NCBI RefSeq assembly: GCF_009906855.1
Contig: NZ_CP047650.1
Coordinates: 2,108,001-2,172,000 of the forward strand
Direction of reading: 5' to 3'
Origin: Xylophilus rhododendri
Lineage (GTDB): Bacteria; Pseudomonadota; Gammaproteobacteria; Burkholderiales; Burkholderiaceae_C
Length of the DNA: 64,000 nucleotides
Under the pieces are notes generated by a model that saw only the letters and a program-made list of their open reading frames with translations, did not search any database and was not told where the DNA came from. Positions 1-9,807 of the stretch are shown one piece after another (position 1 is the stretch's first letter; each line of letters starts with the position of its first letter). Position numbers and translations under genes: made by a program.

Positions 1-338
1 TCGGCCAGGGGGATGCCGCTGCCCGGCGCGGGCCAGTGGATCAGGGTCAGCTCGACGCGCTCGGTGCGCAGCTTGTGCAGGCTGTCCTTCAGGCTGGGGA
101 TGAGCTTGCCGGCGGCATAGTGCTCGGTCCAGATCTTGGTGGTGAGGAAGATCTCGCCGCGCGCGACACCGCTGTCCGCGATCGCCTGGCCGACTTCGGC
201 CTCGTTGCCGTAGATCTGCGCCGTGTCGATGGCGCGGTAGCCCAGCGCCAGGCCGGTGGAGACGGAGTCGACGGCGGCTTGGCCCTTGAGGCGGAAGGTG
301 CCGAGGCCGAAACGGGGGATGGTGGCGGAAGTGTTCAT
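1..338 (-). CDS. dkgB: Aldo/keto reductase, 2,5-diketo-D-gluconate reductase B-like (3' part cut by window edge)
   Basis: N-terminal 112 residues of an NADPH-dependent aldo/keto reductase that reduces small keto-sugars and aldehydes in the cytoplasm. The protein opens [20 protein letters not shown]. The catalytic Asp and Tyr are visible in [17 protein letters not shown], Lys in FLTTKIW and His in LIHWP, so the active-site tetrad is complete. The ATG overlaps the stop codon of the upstream MFS gene by four bases (ATGA), so the two are probably cotranscribed and translationally coupled. The C-terminal half lies outside the window. DkgB is the closest family by N-terminal wording; other AKR5-type reductases are possible. 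Confidence 0.85.
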   Translation of the reverse strand, partial: MNTSATIPRFGLGTFRLKGQAAVDSVSTGLALGYRAIDTAQIYGNEAEVGQAIADSGVARGEIFLTTKIWTEHYAAGKLIPSLKDSLHKLRTERVELTLIHWPAPGSGIPLA

Positions 339-1534
339 GCTGTTTGTCCTGCGGTCTTGAAGGAAGAGGTCCGGGCGTCGCGCCGGTCCAGCGCGCCGCT
401 CCAGTGGGTCAGGGCCAGGGATACCAGCACCACCAGGGCGCCGATCCAGGGCGTGTGCATCAGCCCGAAGTGGCTGACGATGGCGCCACCGGCCCAGGCG
501 GCGCCGGCGATGCCGAGATTGAAGGCGGCGATGTTCAGGCCCGAGGCCACGTCCACCGCCTTGGGCGCGAAACGCTCGGCCTGCCGCACCACATACACCT
601 GCAGGCCGGGCACATTGCCGAAAGCGACCGCGCCCCACAGCAGCACCGTGGCCAGCGCCAGCCAGGGATGCGGCGCGGTGAACTGCAGCAGCACCAGCAC
701 GGCAGCCAGCAGGGCGAAGATGATCTTCAGCGCGCCGATCGCCCCCAGCCGGTCGGCCAGCCGGCCGCCCCAGAGATTGCCCGCCGCCACCGACACGCCA
801 TAGACCAGCATCACCCAGCCCACCGCACCGGCGCTGAAGCCGGCGATGTCGGTCAGGATGGACGCGAGAAAAGTGAAGGGGATGAAGGATCCGCCGTAGC
901 CGATGGCGGTCGTGGCATACACCAGCAGCAGCCGCGGCTCGGCCAGCACCCGGGCCTGCTGGCCCAGCGAGGCCGGCGCGGCGTGGCGGATGTTGCCGGG
1001 CACGAAGAGCGCGCTGCCGACGAAGGCGAGCACCCCCAGCGCCGAGACGGCCAGGAAGGTCTCGCGCCAGCCGAAATGCTGGCCGATGAAGGTGCCCAGC
1101 GGCACGCCGGTCACCAGCGCCACCGTCAGGCCGGTGAACATGGTGGCGATGGCGCTGGCCGCCTTCTCGCGCGGCACCAGGCCGGTGGCGATGGTGGAAC
1201 CGATCGAGAAGAACACGCCGTGCGCCAGCCCGGTCAGCACCCGCGCCGCCACCAGCGACCCGTAGCCCGGCGCCTGCCAGGCCAGCAGGTTGCCGACGGT
1301 GAACAGCGCCATCAGGCCCAGCAGCAGGCTTTTGCGCGGCAGCCGGCCGGTGAGCGCGGTCAGCACAGGCGCGCCGATGGCCACGCCCAGGGCGTAGAGG
1401 CTGACCAGCAGCCCGGCCGAGGGCAGGCCGACGCCGAGATCGGCCGCCACGGTGGGGATCAGGCCGACGATCACGAACTCGGTCGTGCCGATGGCGAAGG
1501 CGCTGAGGGTCAGCGCGAGTAGGGCAATGGGCAT
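335..1534 (-). CDS. MFS transporter, DHA1 family (AraJ/YdhP-like)
   Basis: 399-residue inner-membrane transporter, probably a proton-driven exporter of sugars or drugs. It starts [20 protein letters not shown] and shows the hallmark [12 protein letters not shown] first helix of the DHA1 group and the loop 2-3 motif [13 protein letters not shown]; about twelve hydrophobic segments follow. The ATG at 1534 is preferred because the longer open frame upstream is low-complexity and runs into the divergent LysR gene. It shares the four-base overlap with the reductase downstream, and the adjacent divergent LysR gene is its likely regulator. Substrate unknown. Confidence 0.88.
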   Translation of the reverse strand: MPIALLALTLSAFAIGTTEFVIVGLIPTVAADLGVGLPSAGLLVSLYALGVAIGAPVLTALTGRLPRKSLLLGLMALFTVGNLLAWQAPGYGSLVAARVLTGLAHGVFFSIGSTIATGLVPREKAASAIATMFTGLTVALVTGVPLGTFIGQHFGWRETFLAVSALGVLAFVGSALFVPGNIRHAAPASLGQQARVLAEPRLLLVYATTAIGYGGSFIPFTFLASILTDIAGFSAGAVGWVMLVYGVSVAAGNLWGGRLADRLGAIGALKIIFALLAAVLVLLQFTAPHPWLALATVLLWGAVAFGNVPGLQVYVVRQAERFAPKAVDVASGLNIAAFNLGIAGAAWAGGAIVSHFGLMHTPWIGALVVLVSLALTHWSGALDRRDARTSSFKTAGQTA

Positions 1535-1646
1535 GGGGAGCACTCCTGCGAGGAATCGGAATGCTGCGCAGTGTGGAAGATCTTCTTTTGCCGAAAAAGC
1601 CGTGCTGCCGCAGGAGATACTTGCCGGAAAATCAACAATTCTCCCC
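1535..1646. promoter_or_regulatory. Divergent regulatory region between MFS exporter and lysR
   Basis: This 112-bp gap separates the divergent MFS/dkgB pair from the LysR gene, the standard position of a LysR operator. It holds a perfect 10-bp palindrome GAAGATCTTC at 1576-1585 and, beside it, CTTTT-N5-AAAAG at 1584-1598. It is more AT-rich than its surroundings. The palindromes are seen directly; binding by the neighbouring LysR protein is inference. Confidence 0.4.
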
Positions 1647-2546
1647 ATGAAAACCAGTCTGGACGAATTGCAGGCCTTTGTCGCCGTGGTGGACGGCGGC
1701 TCGATCACCGCGGCGGCCGAGCAGCTGGGCCAGACCGTCTCCGGCATCAGCCGCGCCCTGGGCCGGCTGGAGAAGAAGCTCGACACCACCCTGCTCAGCC
1801 GCACCACCCGCCGGCTGCAGCTGACCGAGGAAGGCACGCTGTTCCTGGCGCGCGCCCGGGCCATCCTGGCCTCGATCGAGGATGCCGAAGAACAGATGGC
1901 GCTGCGCCGCCAGCAGCCCGCCGGCCGGCTGCGGGTGAATGCCGCCACGCCCTTCATGCTGCATGCGGTGGTGCCGCTGGTGCCGGATTTCCGCGCCGCC
2001 TATCCGCAGATCACGCTGGAGCTCGATACCGACGAGCTCTACATCGACCTGCTGGAGCGGCGCACCGACGTGGCGATCCGCATCGGCCCCCTGCGCGACT
2101 CCACCCTGCATGCCCGCACCCTGGCGACCAGCCGGCTGCGCCTGCTGGCCAGCCCGGCCTACCTTGCGACCCACGGCAAGCCGCGCAGCGCGGCCGATCT
2201 GGCCGGGCACATGCTGGGCGGCTTCAGCCAGACGGAATCGCTCAACCGCTGGCCGCTGCGCGGCGACACGGGCGACGGCTGGCCGATCACGCCGCAGATC
2301 TCGGCCTCCAGCGGCGAAACCCTGCGCCAACTGGCGCTGCAGGGCACGGCCATCGTCTGCCTGTCGGATTTCATGACCGCCGCCGACCGCGCCGCCGGCC
2401 GGCTGGTGCAGGTGCTGCCGCGCGAGACCCTGGAGCAGCGCCAGCCGATCAGCGCCGTCTACTACCGCAACACCCAGCTGGCCTCGCGCATCGGCTGCTT
2501 CCTGGATTTCCTGCAGCAGCGCCTGGGCGACGGCGCCTTCGGTTAG
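1647..2546 (+). CDS. LysR-family transcriptional regulator
   Basis: 299-residue LysR-type regulator. The N-terminal winged helix-turn-helix is clear (residues about 2-60; ITAAAEQLGQTVSGISRALG followed by RLEKKLDTTLLSRTTRRLQL), followed by a periplasmic-binding-protein-like effector domain from about residue 90. The start is placed at MKTSLDELQAFVAVV, which matches the family N-terminus; an upstream in-frame extension is not LysR-like. It is divergent from the MFS exporter/aldo-keto reductase pair and so probably controls it and itself. Its stop overlaps the convergent FrnE-like gene by four bases. The effector is unknown. Confidence 0.92.
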   Translation: MKTSLDELQAFVAVVDGGSITAAAEQLGQTVSGISRALGRLEKKLDTTLLSRTTRRLQLTEEGTLFLARARAILASIEDAEEQMALRRQQPAGRLRVNAATPFMLHAVVPLVPDFRAAYPQITLELDTDELYIDLLERRTDVAIRIGPLRDSTLHARTLATSRLRLLASPAYLATHGKPRSAADLAGHMLGGFSQTESLNRWPLRGDTGDGWPITPQISASSGETLRQLALQGTAIVCLSDFMTAADRAAGRLVQVLPRETLEQRQPISAVYYRNTQLASRIGCFLDFLQQRLGDGAFG

Positions 2547-3217
2547 GCCGAGGCGCGTTCCCTGGCCAGCTGGCGGATCGCCTCGACATAAGCCTCGGGC
2601 GGCTGGCCGCCCTGGATCAGGTAGCGCTCGCCCAGGATCACCGAGGGCACGGCCGTGATGCCGTGCTGCTGGTAGAACTGCTCGCGCTCGCGCACTTCCT
2701 CGGTGTAGCGGTCGCTCTCGATGACGGTGCGGGCGCCGTCCGCGTCCAGCCCCGCCTCGACGGCGCAGGCCAACAGCACGGCCGGGTCACCCGGGTTGAG
2801 CGCCTCGCCGTGATAGGCCTTGAGCAGCGCATGCTTCAACTCGCGCTGGCGGCCCTGCTCGCCGGCCCAGTACAGCAGGCGGTGCGCATCGAAGGTGTTC
2901 CAGATGCGGCCGCGCCCGGCCGGGTTGAAGGCGAAGCCGACCGCCGCGCCGCGCTCGCGGATGGCGGCGCGCGAGGCTTCCTGCTGGGCCGGCGTGCTGC
3001 CGTACTTGCGGCCGATGTGCTCGGTGACGTCCTCGCCTTCGGGCGGCATCTGCGGATTGAGTTCGAAGGGCTGGAAATGCAGTTCCACCGGCACGTTGCC
3101 CTGCAGCTGCTCGAGCGCGCGCTCCAGTCCGCCGAGCCCGACGGCGCACCAGGGGCAGGCCACGTCGGAGACGAAATCGATGCGGATGGGTGTGTTGGGG
3201 GTGGAGGTATCGGCCAT
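2543..3217 (-). CDS. DsbA-family oxidoreductase, FrnE-like
   Basis: 224-residue thioredoxin-fold protein without a signal peptide, hence probably cytoplasmic. It begins MADTSTPNTPIRIDFVSDVA and carries a CPWC redox motif near residue 22 in the form DVACPWCAVG, as in FrnE and 2-hydroxychromene-2-carboxylate isomerase relatives. The C-terminal GITAVPSVILGERYLIQGGQ holds the cis-Pro loop (AVPS) typical of thioredoxin folds. Polyketide-associated FrnE proteins and stress-related disulfide isomerases share this architecture; no biosynthetic cluster is nearby, so a general thiol-disulfide role is more likely. Transcribed towards lysR. Confidence 0.85.
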   Translation of the reverse strand: MADTSTPNTPIRIDFVSDVACPWCAVGLGGLERALEQLQGNVPVELHFQPFELNPQMPPEGEDVTEHIGRKYGSTPAQQEASRAAIRERGAAVGFAFNPAGRGRIWNTFDAHRLLYWAGEQGRQRELKHALLKAYHGEALNPGDPAVLLACAVEAGLDADGARTVIESDRYTEEVREREQFYQQHGITAVPSVILGERYLIQGGQPPEAYVEAIRQLARERASA

Positions 3218-3263
3218 GGGCCCAGAATAAGGGCAAGTCCAATCCCCGAGAGCGTCTGCGCCC

Positions 3264-3512
3264 ATGTCCACCGCACCGTCCAACCTGATCGGAAACTATT
3301 TCGGCCGCGCCGAGGCGCTGGAGAACGTGGTCGACTGCATCCTGCCCCTGCTGACGCCCGACCAGAAGGAAGCGCTGGCCACCGCGCTCACCAACCTGTC
3401 GCTGAACCCGCCCGAAGGCACGCCGCAGAACTGGCAGTACGACCCGGAATATTCGGCGGCGCTCGACGGCGTCTACCAGACCCTGCTGGTCGAGCTCTGG
3501 CGCGAAAGCTGA
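3264..3512 (+). CDS. Small conserved hypothetical protein
   Basis: 82 residues, starting MSTAPSNLIGNYFGRAEALE. It is acidic and looks soluble and largely helical, with no membrane segment or metal motif. The composition is normal for a real protein, it lies divergently 46 bp from the FrnE-like gene, and it ends 9 bp before the convergent ynfA. I do not recognise a functional domain. Confidence 0.7.
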   Translation: MSTAPSNLIGNYFGRAEALENVVDCILPLLTPDQKEALATALTNLSLNPPEGTPQNWQYDPEYSAALDGVYQTLLVELWRES

Positions 3513-3521
3513 AAAACCGCC

Positions 3522-3848
3522 TCAGGGCCTGATCTGCGGCTGAAAGACGATCAGCCCCATGCCGCACAGCGCCACCGCCACACCGGCGGCATCCCACCAG
3601 GTCGGCCGCACCTGGTCCACCAGCCACAACCAGGCCAGCGCCACGCCGATATAGACACCGCCGTAGGCGGCATACACCCGGCCGGCGGCGCTCTCGTGCA
3701 GCGTCAGCAGCCAGGCGAACAGCGCCAGGCTGGCCGCGGCCGGCAGCAGCAGCCAGGCGCTGCGACCCTGTTTGAGCCACAGCCAGGGCAGGTAGCAGCC
3801 CACGATCTCCGCCAGCGCGGTGGCCACATACAGCAGGAATGTCTTCAT
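3522..3848 (-). CDS. ynfA: YnfA family (UPF0060) inner-membrane protein
   Basis: 108-residue small membrane protein with four predicted helices. The family signatures are readable: [16 protein letters not shown] in helix 1, [16 protein letters not shown] in helix 3, and [20 protein letters not shown] leading into helix 4. YnfA proteins belong to the small multidrug resistance-like superfamily; a direct transport role has been reported for some homologues but is not settled. It stands alone, convergent with the small hypothetical gene. Confidence 0.92.
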   Translation of the reverse strand: MKTFLLYVATALAEIVGCYLPWLWLKQGRSAWLLLPAAASLALFAWLLTLHESAAGRVYAAYGGVYIGVALAWLWLVDQVRPTWWDAAGVAVALCGMGLIVFQPQIRP

Positions 3849-4049
3849 CGCGGAGATTCTGCAACGGTGCCGGCCGTGGCAGCCCGGACGAAAGCCGGAT
3901 AAACGGGGTAAAGCGCCTCGCGGGCCTGAATTCCCGACTTAAGCAATTGACGCCCAACAGAACTTCTTGATTCAATGCGCTTGCGGATGGTCACGAGTCC
4001 ATTCATTCCATTGAAGCAGCGCCAGGCAAGAAGGCGCATAGGAGCCCTC

Positions 4050-5645
4050 ATGTTGAAAACTTTGTCGGTCAAGACCAAGCTGGCCTTGAATTTTGGCGCC
4101 CTCACCGCATTGGTCATGCTGGTGGCCTGCATCTGCCTGATGGCGCAAGCCGATGCCAACCGGCAATTCAGCAACTACGTCAACGGCCTGAGCGCCCGCG
4201 CGGATGTTGCCGAGACCGTCAGGACCGCCGTGGACCGGCGTGCGATCGCCGCACGCAATCTGGTGTTCGCCACCAAGCCCGAGGACCAGAAGCGGGAATA
4301 CGAGGCGGTGGTCAGCGCGCACAAGGACGTGGGCGAGCGCCTGAGCAAGCTCGGCCAGATGCTGCGCGACGCACAGGACCCGAATGAAAAGGCCAACGAG
4401 CTCTACGCGCGCATCGTGAAGATCGAACAGCAGTACGCACCCGTGGCGCTGAACATCGTGCAGCTGGCCCAGGCGGGCAAACGCGACGAGGCCACGGCCG
4501 ACATCCTGGACAAATGCATTCCGCTGCTGCAACAGCTGGTGCAGGCCAGCCGCGATTTCAGAGCCTTCACCGACGCCCGCGCCCACGACCTGATCGGTCA
4601 GGCCGAAGCCCGCTTCGAACAGCAGCGCGCCATCATCATCGGCTTCTGCATCGCCGCTACGCTGCTCGCGCTGGCCTTCGCCTACATCATCACCACCAGC
4701 ATCACCCGGGCGCTGGACCGCGCCGTGACGGTGGCCGACCACATCGCCGAGGGCGACCTGTCCAACGACATCACCGTCACCTCGACCGACGAGACCGGCC
4801 GGCTGCTGCTGGCCCTGCGCGAGATGCAGGGCAAGCTGGTCGGCATCGTCGGCACGGTGCGCAGCAATGCGGTGCAGGTGGCCTCGGCCAGCTCCGAGAT
4901 CGCCGCCGGCAACCACGACCTGAGCATGCGCACCGAGCAGCAGGCCTCCGCCCTGCAGCAGACCGCCGCCTCGATGGAGCAGCTGGGCTCCACCGTGCAG
5001 AACAACGCCATGCATGCGCAGAGCGCCAACAAGCTGGCCTCCGAAGCCTCGCAGATCGCCCAGCGCGGCGGCGGCGTGGTCGAGCAGGTGGTGCAGACCA
5101 TGAAGGGCATCCAGGACAGCTCGGGCCGCATCAACGACATCATCGGCGTGATCGACGACATCGCCTTCCAGACCAACATCCTGGCGCTCAACGCCGCGGT
5201 GGAAGCCGCCCGTGCCGGCGAACAGGGCCGCGGCTTCGCGGTGGTGGCGGCCGAGGTGCGCAACCTCGCCAGCCGCAGCGCATCGGCGGCCAAGGAGATC
5301 AAGACGCTGATCAGCGAAAGCGTGCAGCAGGTCTCGCGCGGCACCGACCTGGTGGACCAGGCCGGCAACACCATGCAGGAAGTGGTGCAGGCCATCCAGC
5401 GCGTCAGCACGCTGATGGGCGAGATCAGCCTGGCCAGCGACGAACAGAGCGAAGGCGTGCGCCAGGTCGGCGAGGCGGTGGTGCTGATGGACCAGGCGAC
5501 GCAGCAGAACGCCGCCCTGGTCGAACAGGGCGCGGCCGCCGCTTCGGGCCTGCGCCAGCAGGCCGAGCAGCTGGTGACGGCGGTGTCGGTGTTCCACGCC
5601 GAACGCGGCCATGCCGGCGGCGGCGGCGCGCTGATGCTGGCCTGA
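4050..5645 (+). CDS. Methyl-accepting chemotaxis protein with 4-helix-bundle sensor
   Basis: 531-residue inner-membrane chemoreceptor. Order: TM1 at about residues 10-32, a periplasmic helical sensor (about 33-190, four-helix-bundle type), TM2 at about 193-217, HAMP domain, then a long coiled-coil signalling domain whose tip contains [20 protein letters not shown] and [15 protein letters not shown]. The start at [18 protein letters not shown] is preceded by AGGAG seven bases upstream; a longer frame upstream lacks this. No C-terminal CheR-tethering pentapeptide is present (it ends GGGGALMLA). It lies 23 bp before an EAL phosphodiesterase gene on the same strand, which suggests cotranscription. 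Confidence 0.93.
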   Translation: MLKTLSVKTKLALNFGALTALVMLVACICLMAQADANRQFSNYVNGLSARADVAETVRTAVDRRAIAARNLVFATKPEDQKREYEAVVSAHKDVGERLSKLGQMLRDAQDPNEKANELYARIVKIEQQYAPVALNIVQLAQAGKRDEATADILDKCIPLLQQLVQASRDFRAFTDARAHDLIGQAEARFEQQRAIIIGFCIAATLLALAFAYIITTSITRALDRAVTVADHIAEGDLSNDITVTSTDETGRLLLALREMQGKLVGIVGTVRSNAVQVASASSEIAAGNHDLSMRTEQQASALQQTAASMEQLGSTVQNNAMHAQSANKLASEASQIAQRGGGVVEQVVQTMKGIQDSSGRINDIIGVIDDIAFQTNILALNAAVEAARAGEQGRGFAVVAAEVRNLASRSASAAKEIKTLISESVQQVSRGTDLVDQAGNTMQEVVQAIQRVSTLMGEISLASDEQSEGVRQVGEAVVLMDQATQQNAALVEQGAAAASGLRQQAEQLVTAVSVFHAERGHAGGGGALMLA

Positions 5646-5668
5646 CGCGCGGCCAGCCCGTCCCCTAT

Positions 5669-7276
5669 ATGCAGGCGCACAAACAGCGGATCTTCGTAGG
5701 CGCCTGGATCGCCGGTGTGCTGGCGGTCGTCGTGCCGCTGGCCTTGTCGCTGTATCTGTCGCACCGCTGGGGCGATGAACGGGTCACGGCCGAGCTGCGC
5801 CAGCTCGATACCGACCTGCTGCGCCGGGTGCGGGCCTCGCGGGAGCAGTCGCAGGCCATCTTCGAGGCGCTCAAGGCCGAGCCGGGCGGCCCCGCCTGCG
5901 GGCCTGCGCAGCTGGCGCGCATGCGGGTGCTGGCGGCCAAGGCCAGTTACCTGCAGGCGGTCGGCCGTATCGAAGACGAGGTGCTGACCTGCTCGACGCT
6001 GGGGCTGGAGACGGCCATCCGGCTGGGCATCCCCAGCCGCGTCGATGCCGATGGCACGGCCTGGTGGAACACGGTGGAGTTCCCGCAGATCCCCGGCGCG
6101 AAATTCAACGTCGCCGAGCGCGAGGGCTATGCCGCCATCGCCTCGCCCGACCTGGTGATCGACATCCTCAAGCCGGACTCGGTCATTTCGCTGGCCCAGA
6201 TCAGCACCCGCGACCACGAGATCATCCGCTCGCGCGGCACCATCCTGCCCGAATGGTTCGCCCGCTTCGAGGGCGAACCCATCCTGTTCGAGGACGACGA
6301 ATACCTGGTCGCCATCCAGCCCTCCAACACCGGCAACAGCGCGGCCATCGCCGCCATGAAGCAGAGCGATGTCAGCCAGCGCATCCTGCAGCTCGGCCTG
6401 CGCCTGGTGCCGCTGTACCTGCTCGGCGGGCTGCTGCTGGCCGGCGCCATCTATGCCCTGGCGCGGCAGCGGCTGTCCTTCAAGGCCGACCTGCGTTATG
6501 CGCTGGAGCACAAGCAGTTCTACATGGTCTACCAGCCGGTGATGGAGCTGGCCACCGGCCGCTGCGTGGGCGCCGAGGCGCTGATCCGCTGGAATCAGAG
6601 CGACGGCCAGATGGTGAGCCCGCTGGTGTTCATTCCGGCGGCCGAGGAGCATGGCCTGATCCAGCAGGTCACGCTGCAGGTGATGGAGATGGTGGCGCGC
6701 GACGCGGCCGACCTGATCCGCGACTATCCCGAGACCCACATCGCCATCAACTTCTCGGCCGAGGACCTGCACTCGCCCGAGACCGAGGCCCGGCTGCAGA
6801 CCCTGCTCAAGGACGCCGGCGCCGCATCCAGCAACATCCTGATCGAGGCCACCGAACGCGGGCTGATGACGCCGGAGAAGGCCAAGGCGGTGCTGATCTC
6901 GGTGCGATCCAGCGGCTTCAAGGTGGCGATCGACGACTTCGGCACCGGCAATTCCAGCCTGTCCTATCTGGCGACCTACGACCTGGACTTCCTGAAGATC
7001 GACAAGATGTTCGTCGATGCGCTCGGCTCCGACGCGCCGACCGCGCGGGTGGCCTTCCACATCATCGAGATCGCCCGCTCGCTGGGCCTGCAGATGATCG
7101 CCGAGGGCGTGGAGACGCAGGCCCAGTGCGACATCCTGACCGGCGCGGGTGTGCAGTACGCCCAGGGCTGGCTGTTCGGCAAGCCGATGCCGATGCGCAG
7201 CCTGGTCGAGTTCATCGGCCAGCGCCATCGGCTGGCGGACGTGCCGCCCGAGCATGTGCCCGCCACGACCGCCTGA
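5669..7276 (+). CDS. CSS-motif EAL-domain cyclic-di-GMP phosphodiesterase
   Basis: 535 residues. TM1 about 8-30, a periplasmic CSS-type sensor with two cysteines (Cys77 in GPACGPA and Cys108 in LTCST), TM2 about 250-271, then a cytoplasmic EAL domain. Catalytic signatures are intact: AEALIRW (the EAL motif), the metal/substrate regions INFSAEDL and IEATER, DDFGTGNSSLSYL, and EGVETQAQ. In CSS phosphodiesterases of enterobacteria the periplasmic cysteines form a DsbA/DsbB-controlled disulfide that restrains activity and proteolysis; here the second motif reads CST instead of CSS. It follows the chemoreceptor gene closely. Confidence 0.93.
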   Translation: MQAHKQRIFVGAWIAGVLAVVVPLALSLYLSHRWGDERVTAELRQLDTDLLRRVRASREQSQAIFEALKAEPGGPACGPAQLARMRVLAAKASYLQAVGRIEDEVLTCSTLGLETAIRLGIPSRVDADGTAWWNTVEFPQIPGAKFNVAEREGYAAIASPDLVIDILKPDSVISLAQISTRDHEIIRSRGTILPEWFARFEGEPILFEDDEYLVAIQPSNTGNSAAIAAMKQSDVSQRILQLGLRLVPLYLLGGLLLAGAIYALARQRLSFKADLRYALEHKQFYMVYQPVMELATGRCVGAEALIRWNQSDGQMVSPLVFIPAAEEHGLIQQVTLQVMEMVARDAADLIRDYPETHIAINFSAEDLHSPETEARLQTLLKDAGAASSNILIEATERGLMTPEKAKAVLISVRSSGFKVAIDDFGTGNSSLSYLATYDLDFLKIDKMFVDALGSDAPTARVAFHIIEIARSLGLQMIAEGVETQAQCDILTGAGVQYAQGWLFGKPMPMRSLVEFIGQRHRLADVPPEHVPATTA

Positions 7277-7283
7277 CAAAGAG

Positions 7284-7925
7284 TCACCGCCAGTCGAAAC
7301 GCAGCCCCAGCGTCACGAAGTTGGAGCCCACGCCCTGGGGCGCCACCAGGCCGTAGACGCCCGATCGGTGGTGCAGCCGCAGCACCAGGGCCGTGCCGGG
7401 CGCATCGGCCAGCCGGCCCTCCAGCTCCAGGCCTATGTAGTTCTGCAGGCGGGAGCGTCTGTCGGGCTCGTCCTGCGGTCCGTCCTCGGCCGAAGGCCGG
7501 CCCAGCGCCAGCGAAGGCCCCATGCCGCCGCCGGCGCGCAGGCGCAGCCCGCCCCAGTCCGAATAGGCGGTGTGCGCCATGTAGGCCAGGGCCAGCTCGC
7601 CGTTGTGCTGGCCGCTGAAGTGCTTCAGGCCTATCCATTCCAGCTCCGTGGTGACCGGCTGCATGCCGAGCGAGCCGAAAAAGCCGCCCAGCCACGGCGG
7701 CGTGCCGACCGGTTCGAGCCAGCTGCCGCCGAGGAAATACGAGTCGCGCCAGTCCAGGCGCCCGCGCACCGCGTCGAAGGCGAAGGGCGGCAGGTCGTTG
7801 GCCACCAGCTGGCCGGCATACAGGGTCCAGCGGCTGGGATCCGCGGCCTGGCAGGCGCCGCTGGCCAGGGCCGCCGCGCAGGCCACGGTCGCCAGCAGCA
7901 GGGCTGTGGAAGGGGAAAAGCGCAT
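7284..7925 (-). CDS. Secreted outer-membrane beta-barrel-like protein of unknown function
   Basis: 213 residues from the preferred ATG (MRFSPSTALLLATVACAAAL), which gives a clean signal peptide with cleavage near CQAAD; an alternative ATG six codons upstream is possible. The mature part alternates short amphipathic strands and ends with an aromatic terminal strand (VTLGLRFDW), as in outer-membrane barrels. The HHRSG segment near the C-terminus vaguely recalls the His-x-Ser of lipid A deacylases (PagL/acyloxyacyl-hydrolase-like), but I cannot assign that function. Convergent with the EAL gene. Confidence 0.6.
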   Translation of the reverse strand: MRFSPSTALLLATVACAAALASGACQAADPSRWTLYAGQLVANDLPPFAFDAVRGRLDWRDSYFLGGSWLEPVGTPPWLGGFFGSLGMQPVTTELEWIGLKHFSGQHNGELALAYMAHTAYSDWGGLRLRAGGGMGPSLALGRPSAEDGPQDEPDRRSRLQNYIGLELEGRLADAPGTALVLRLHHRSGVYGLVAPQGVGSNFVTLGLRFDWR

Positions 7926-8146
7926 GGGAAGCCTTCGTCGCATTCATCGCATTCGTCGCAGCACTGCGGATTACAGCGCTGGCGCCCGCCGCCGTCCGGC
8001 CATGTTTTGTTAACGATTCGACAAACCGAAAGACCCGACGTGCGCCTGCGGATGACGCCGCGGCGGCGAGGACCGCCGTACCATCGGCCCGTCCATCCCA
8101 GCCCCGTCGCTGCGCAGTCCTTCCATGGCCCCTCCCCGCTGATGCA

Positions 8147-9759
8147 ATGACAGCGCCCTCCCCACCACCGCCGCCGTCCGCCGACTCCGGCACCGACCTC
8201 GACGCGCTGGACGGCGGCCTGGCCCGCAGCACCGCCTCCCAGCGGGCGGCCGGCGGCCTGCGCGGCAATGCGGTGCGCGCCACCCAGCTGCTGATCGCCT
8301 TCGTCTGCCTGGCGCTGATCTGCCTCAACGGCTGGCTGGTCTCGGTGGCGCGTGGTTACGAGACGGCGCAGATCTCCCAGGCCAACGGCAACCTCGCCCG
8401 TTCGGTGGCCCAGCAGGTCGATTCGGCGCTCTCCGATGTCGAGCATGTGCTGGACGACACCGTGTTCGACCTGGAAAGCGCGGAGTTGTCGCCCCAGGCC
8501 CTGGAGCGGCTGCAGCCGACCCTGGTCAACAAGGTCGCCCGGGTGGAGCAGCTGCAGGGCCTCTATGTCTTCGGCGCCGACGGCCGCTGGCTGGTGACCT
8601 CCGAGGCCCTGTCCAACGAGGGCCGCAACAATGCCGACCGGGACTATTTCATCCACCACCGCGACGACCCAGCACCGCCAGCCGGCTGGGCACGCCGGTC
8701 GCGAGCCGCTCCTCGGGCGAATGGGTGATTCCGCTCTCGCGCCGGCTCAACGACGCGAACGGGCAATTCGCCGGCGTGGCCCTGGCGACGCTGCACCTGA
8801 AGTATTTCCAGCAACTGCTGGCCCAGTTCCATATCGGCCAGGAAGGCGCCATCGCCCTGGTGCTGACCGACCGGCTGATGCTGCGCATCCCCCATGTCCA
8901 GGCCGACATCGGCCGCCAGATGCCGGCCTCGCCGCTCATGGAACAGGCCGCGCGCCAGGCTTCCGGCTCGCTCGAACAGCTCTCGCCCTTCGACCAGACC
9001 GTGCGCATGATCAATTTCGACCACGCGCGCAACTACCCGGTGCTCGTCGCCGTGGCCACCGGCAAGGACGAAGCGCTGGGCGAATGGCGCCGGGGCGCGC
9101 TGATCCTGACGGCGGTCATGCTGTCGCTGTGCGCCGTCATCGCCGTGGCCGGCCATTTCCTGATCCGCTCCATGCAGTTGCGCGCCAGGGCCGAAGCCGG
9201 ACTGCGCCAGGCCCGGGACGCACTCGGCACCGCCAACGAAAAACTGGCCCACATGGCGCGCGACGACGGCCTGACCGGCATACCGAACCGGCGCTATTTC
9301 GACATGCGGCTGGAAAAGGTCTTCGCCCAATGCCAGCGCATCCAGCGGCCGCTGGCCATCGTCATGATCGACGTGGACCACTTCAAGCAATTCAACGACC
9401 TGTACGGCCACCCCGCCGGCGACGAATGCCTCAAGCGCATCGCCACGGCATTGCGTTCCTCGATACGGCGCCCGGAAGACCTGGTGGCCCGCTACGGCGG
9501 CGAGGAGATGGTGCTGCTGCTGCCCGAGACCGGCGCGGCGGGCGCGCTCTGCGTGGCAGAGACCGCCCGCAACGCCGTGGCGGACCTGCGCATCGTCCAC
9601 GCCGGCAGCGACGCGGGGCAGGTGACGGTCAGCCTGGGCGTGGCCGCCTGGACGCCGCAACCCGAGGATCTGCCGCTGGAGATGCTCAATGCCGCGGATG
9701 CCGCCCTCTACCAGGCAAAGGCGGCCGGCCGCAACCGGATCCAGTTGCACGGCAGCTGA
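8147..9759 (+). pseudogene. GGDEF diguanylate cyclase with double-CACHE-like sensor, interrupted by a 1-nt frameshift
   Basis: The N-terminal frame (8147-8728) gives TM1 at about residues 46-66 and the first half of a periplasmic CACHE-type sensor up to DRDYFIHHRDDP. The frame from about 8670 to 9759 continues it (STASRLGTPVASRSSGEWVI), followed by TM2 and a GGDEF domain with DGLTGIPNRR, DVDHFKQFNDLYGHPAGDE and the active site RYGGEEM. An RxxD inhibitory site (RPED) lies five residues before GGEEM. One additional C in the CCC at 8668-8670 would restore a 537-residue protein. The cyclase domain itself is intact, so this is either a sequencing artefact or a recent lesion. Confidence 0.85.
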
Positions 9760-9778
9760 AGCGGCCAGCGTCGGCCCG

Positions 9779-9807
9779 CTTGAAACCCGACAAAACGTCG
9801 CTATGAT
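9779..9807 (+). promoter_or_regulatory. groESL promoter, sigma70-like
   Basis: TTGAAA at 9780-9785 and TATGAT at 9802-9807, 16 bp apart, match sigma70 -35 and -10 elements. The first box reads CTTGAAA, the sigma32 -35 consensus, but no CCCCAT-type -10 follows. The -10 end runs into the CIRCE operator. Confidence 0.75.

Noticed and set aside
3901..3945. Possible sigma28 flagellar promoter before the chemoreceptor gene (TAAAG ... CCCGACTT)
   Set aside because: The spacing is about 20 bp instead of about 15 and the -10 match is poor.
4514..7279. Very long open frames overlapping the chemoreceptor and EAL genes on both strands (e.g. about 865 codons antisense)
   Set aside because: They are Arg/Pro/Ala-, Gln- or His-rich translations of high-GC coding DNA in wrong frames and match no family.
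7284..7925. Assignment as lipid A 3-O-deacylase PagL
   Set aside because: Only a weak His-x-Ser resemblance; the conserved PagL catalytic context is not convincing.
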